NCBI GenBank assembly: GCA_951230915.1
Contig: OX579639.1
Coordinates: 8,618,001-8,682,000, forward strand
Direction of reading: 5' to 3'
DNA from: Antitrichia curtipendula
Lineage: Eukaryota; Streptophyta; Bryopsida; Hypnales; Leucodontaceae
DNA length: 64,000 nucleotides
In this document: positions 63,984 to 64,000 of the stretch, in pieces
How the letters are laid out: each line of letters opens with the position of its first letter
How positions within the stretch are numbered: the first letter of the stretch is position 1
Notes under the pieces: model-generated
Seen by the model: the letters and a program-made list of their open reading frames with translations, nothing else
What the model was told of the DNA's origin: nothing
The model's database searches: none
Position numbers and translations under genes: made by a program

Positions 63984-64000
63984 TTAACATTCAAATTTAG

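Overview
The window is nuclear DNA of a plant (streptophyte). It carries three interrupted plant genes with GT-AG introns and plastid transit peptides, set in AT-rich intergenic DNA packed with transposon remnants. Gene density is low (three host genes in 64 kb), and no rRNA, tRNA, CRISPR or bacterial-style operon was seen. A non-seed land plant (moss, liverwort, fern or lycophyte) or a close charophyte relative seems likely, but that is inference. The species cannot be fixed from the sequence alone.

Host genes. (1) 1-2532, minus: the 5' half of CRSH, a plastid (p)ppGpp synthetase of the RelA/SpoT family, running off the left edge. (2) 5382-8713, minus: a complete three-exon plastid nucleobase transporter of the NCS1 family (PLUTO-like). 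(3) 51560-54914, plus: a complete five-exon GDP-mannose 3,5-epimerase (GME, ascorbate and cell-wall sugar pathway). All splice junctions proposed for these genes keep the reading frame and restore family-conserved protein across the joins.

Central mobile element. 13685-28179 is a 14.5-kb, apparently intact Mutator-like (MULE) DNA transposon. It has G-rich terminal inverted repeats, inverted subterminal arrays of a GGATGAAAA-type word, and a perfect 9-bp target duplication (ACATGTGAC). It carries two divergent genes. A MULE-type transposase with a C-terminal SWIM zinc finger lies on the plus strand (23542-27212). On the minus strand (15019-21912) is a 13-exon gene whose protein of about 1,170-1,185 residues joins a ParB-like domain (DGNHR motif) to a permuted, beta-class-like DNA methyltransferase domain with altered catalytic motifs. 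The first intron of that gene holds about six copies of a ~255-bp repeat, each with a GTGAC-rich palindrome. ParB plus DNA methylase is a bacterial/phage-style combination, and here it rides in a eukaryotic transposon. This is the main candidate for an undescribed system.

Nesting and decay. The MULE inserted into a ~566-bp Stowaway-like MITE (13405-28474 when interrupted). A sister copy of that MITE without the insertion lies at 11174-11712. A decayed transposase of the same MULE lineage is spread over about 30.1-34.45 kb, inside a larger element bounded by TTAA and inverted ends (29747-36365). The remaining intergenic DNA (36-51 kb and 55-64 kb) holds TTAA-flanked CCC/GGG-ended MITEs (often back to back), a CACTA-type MITE with a near-perfect 79-bp-arm hairpin, long foldbacks, minisatellites, and a 1.6-kb region dotted with GACAAWTTGTC words. 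Two GC-rich islands (43.74-44.3 kb and 46.8-47.45 kb) look promoter-like but have no gene that can be securely attached.
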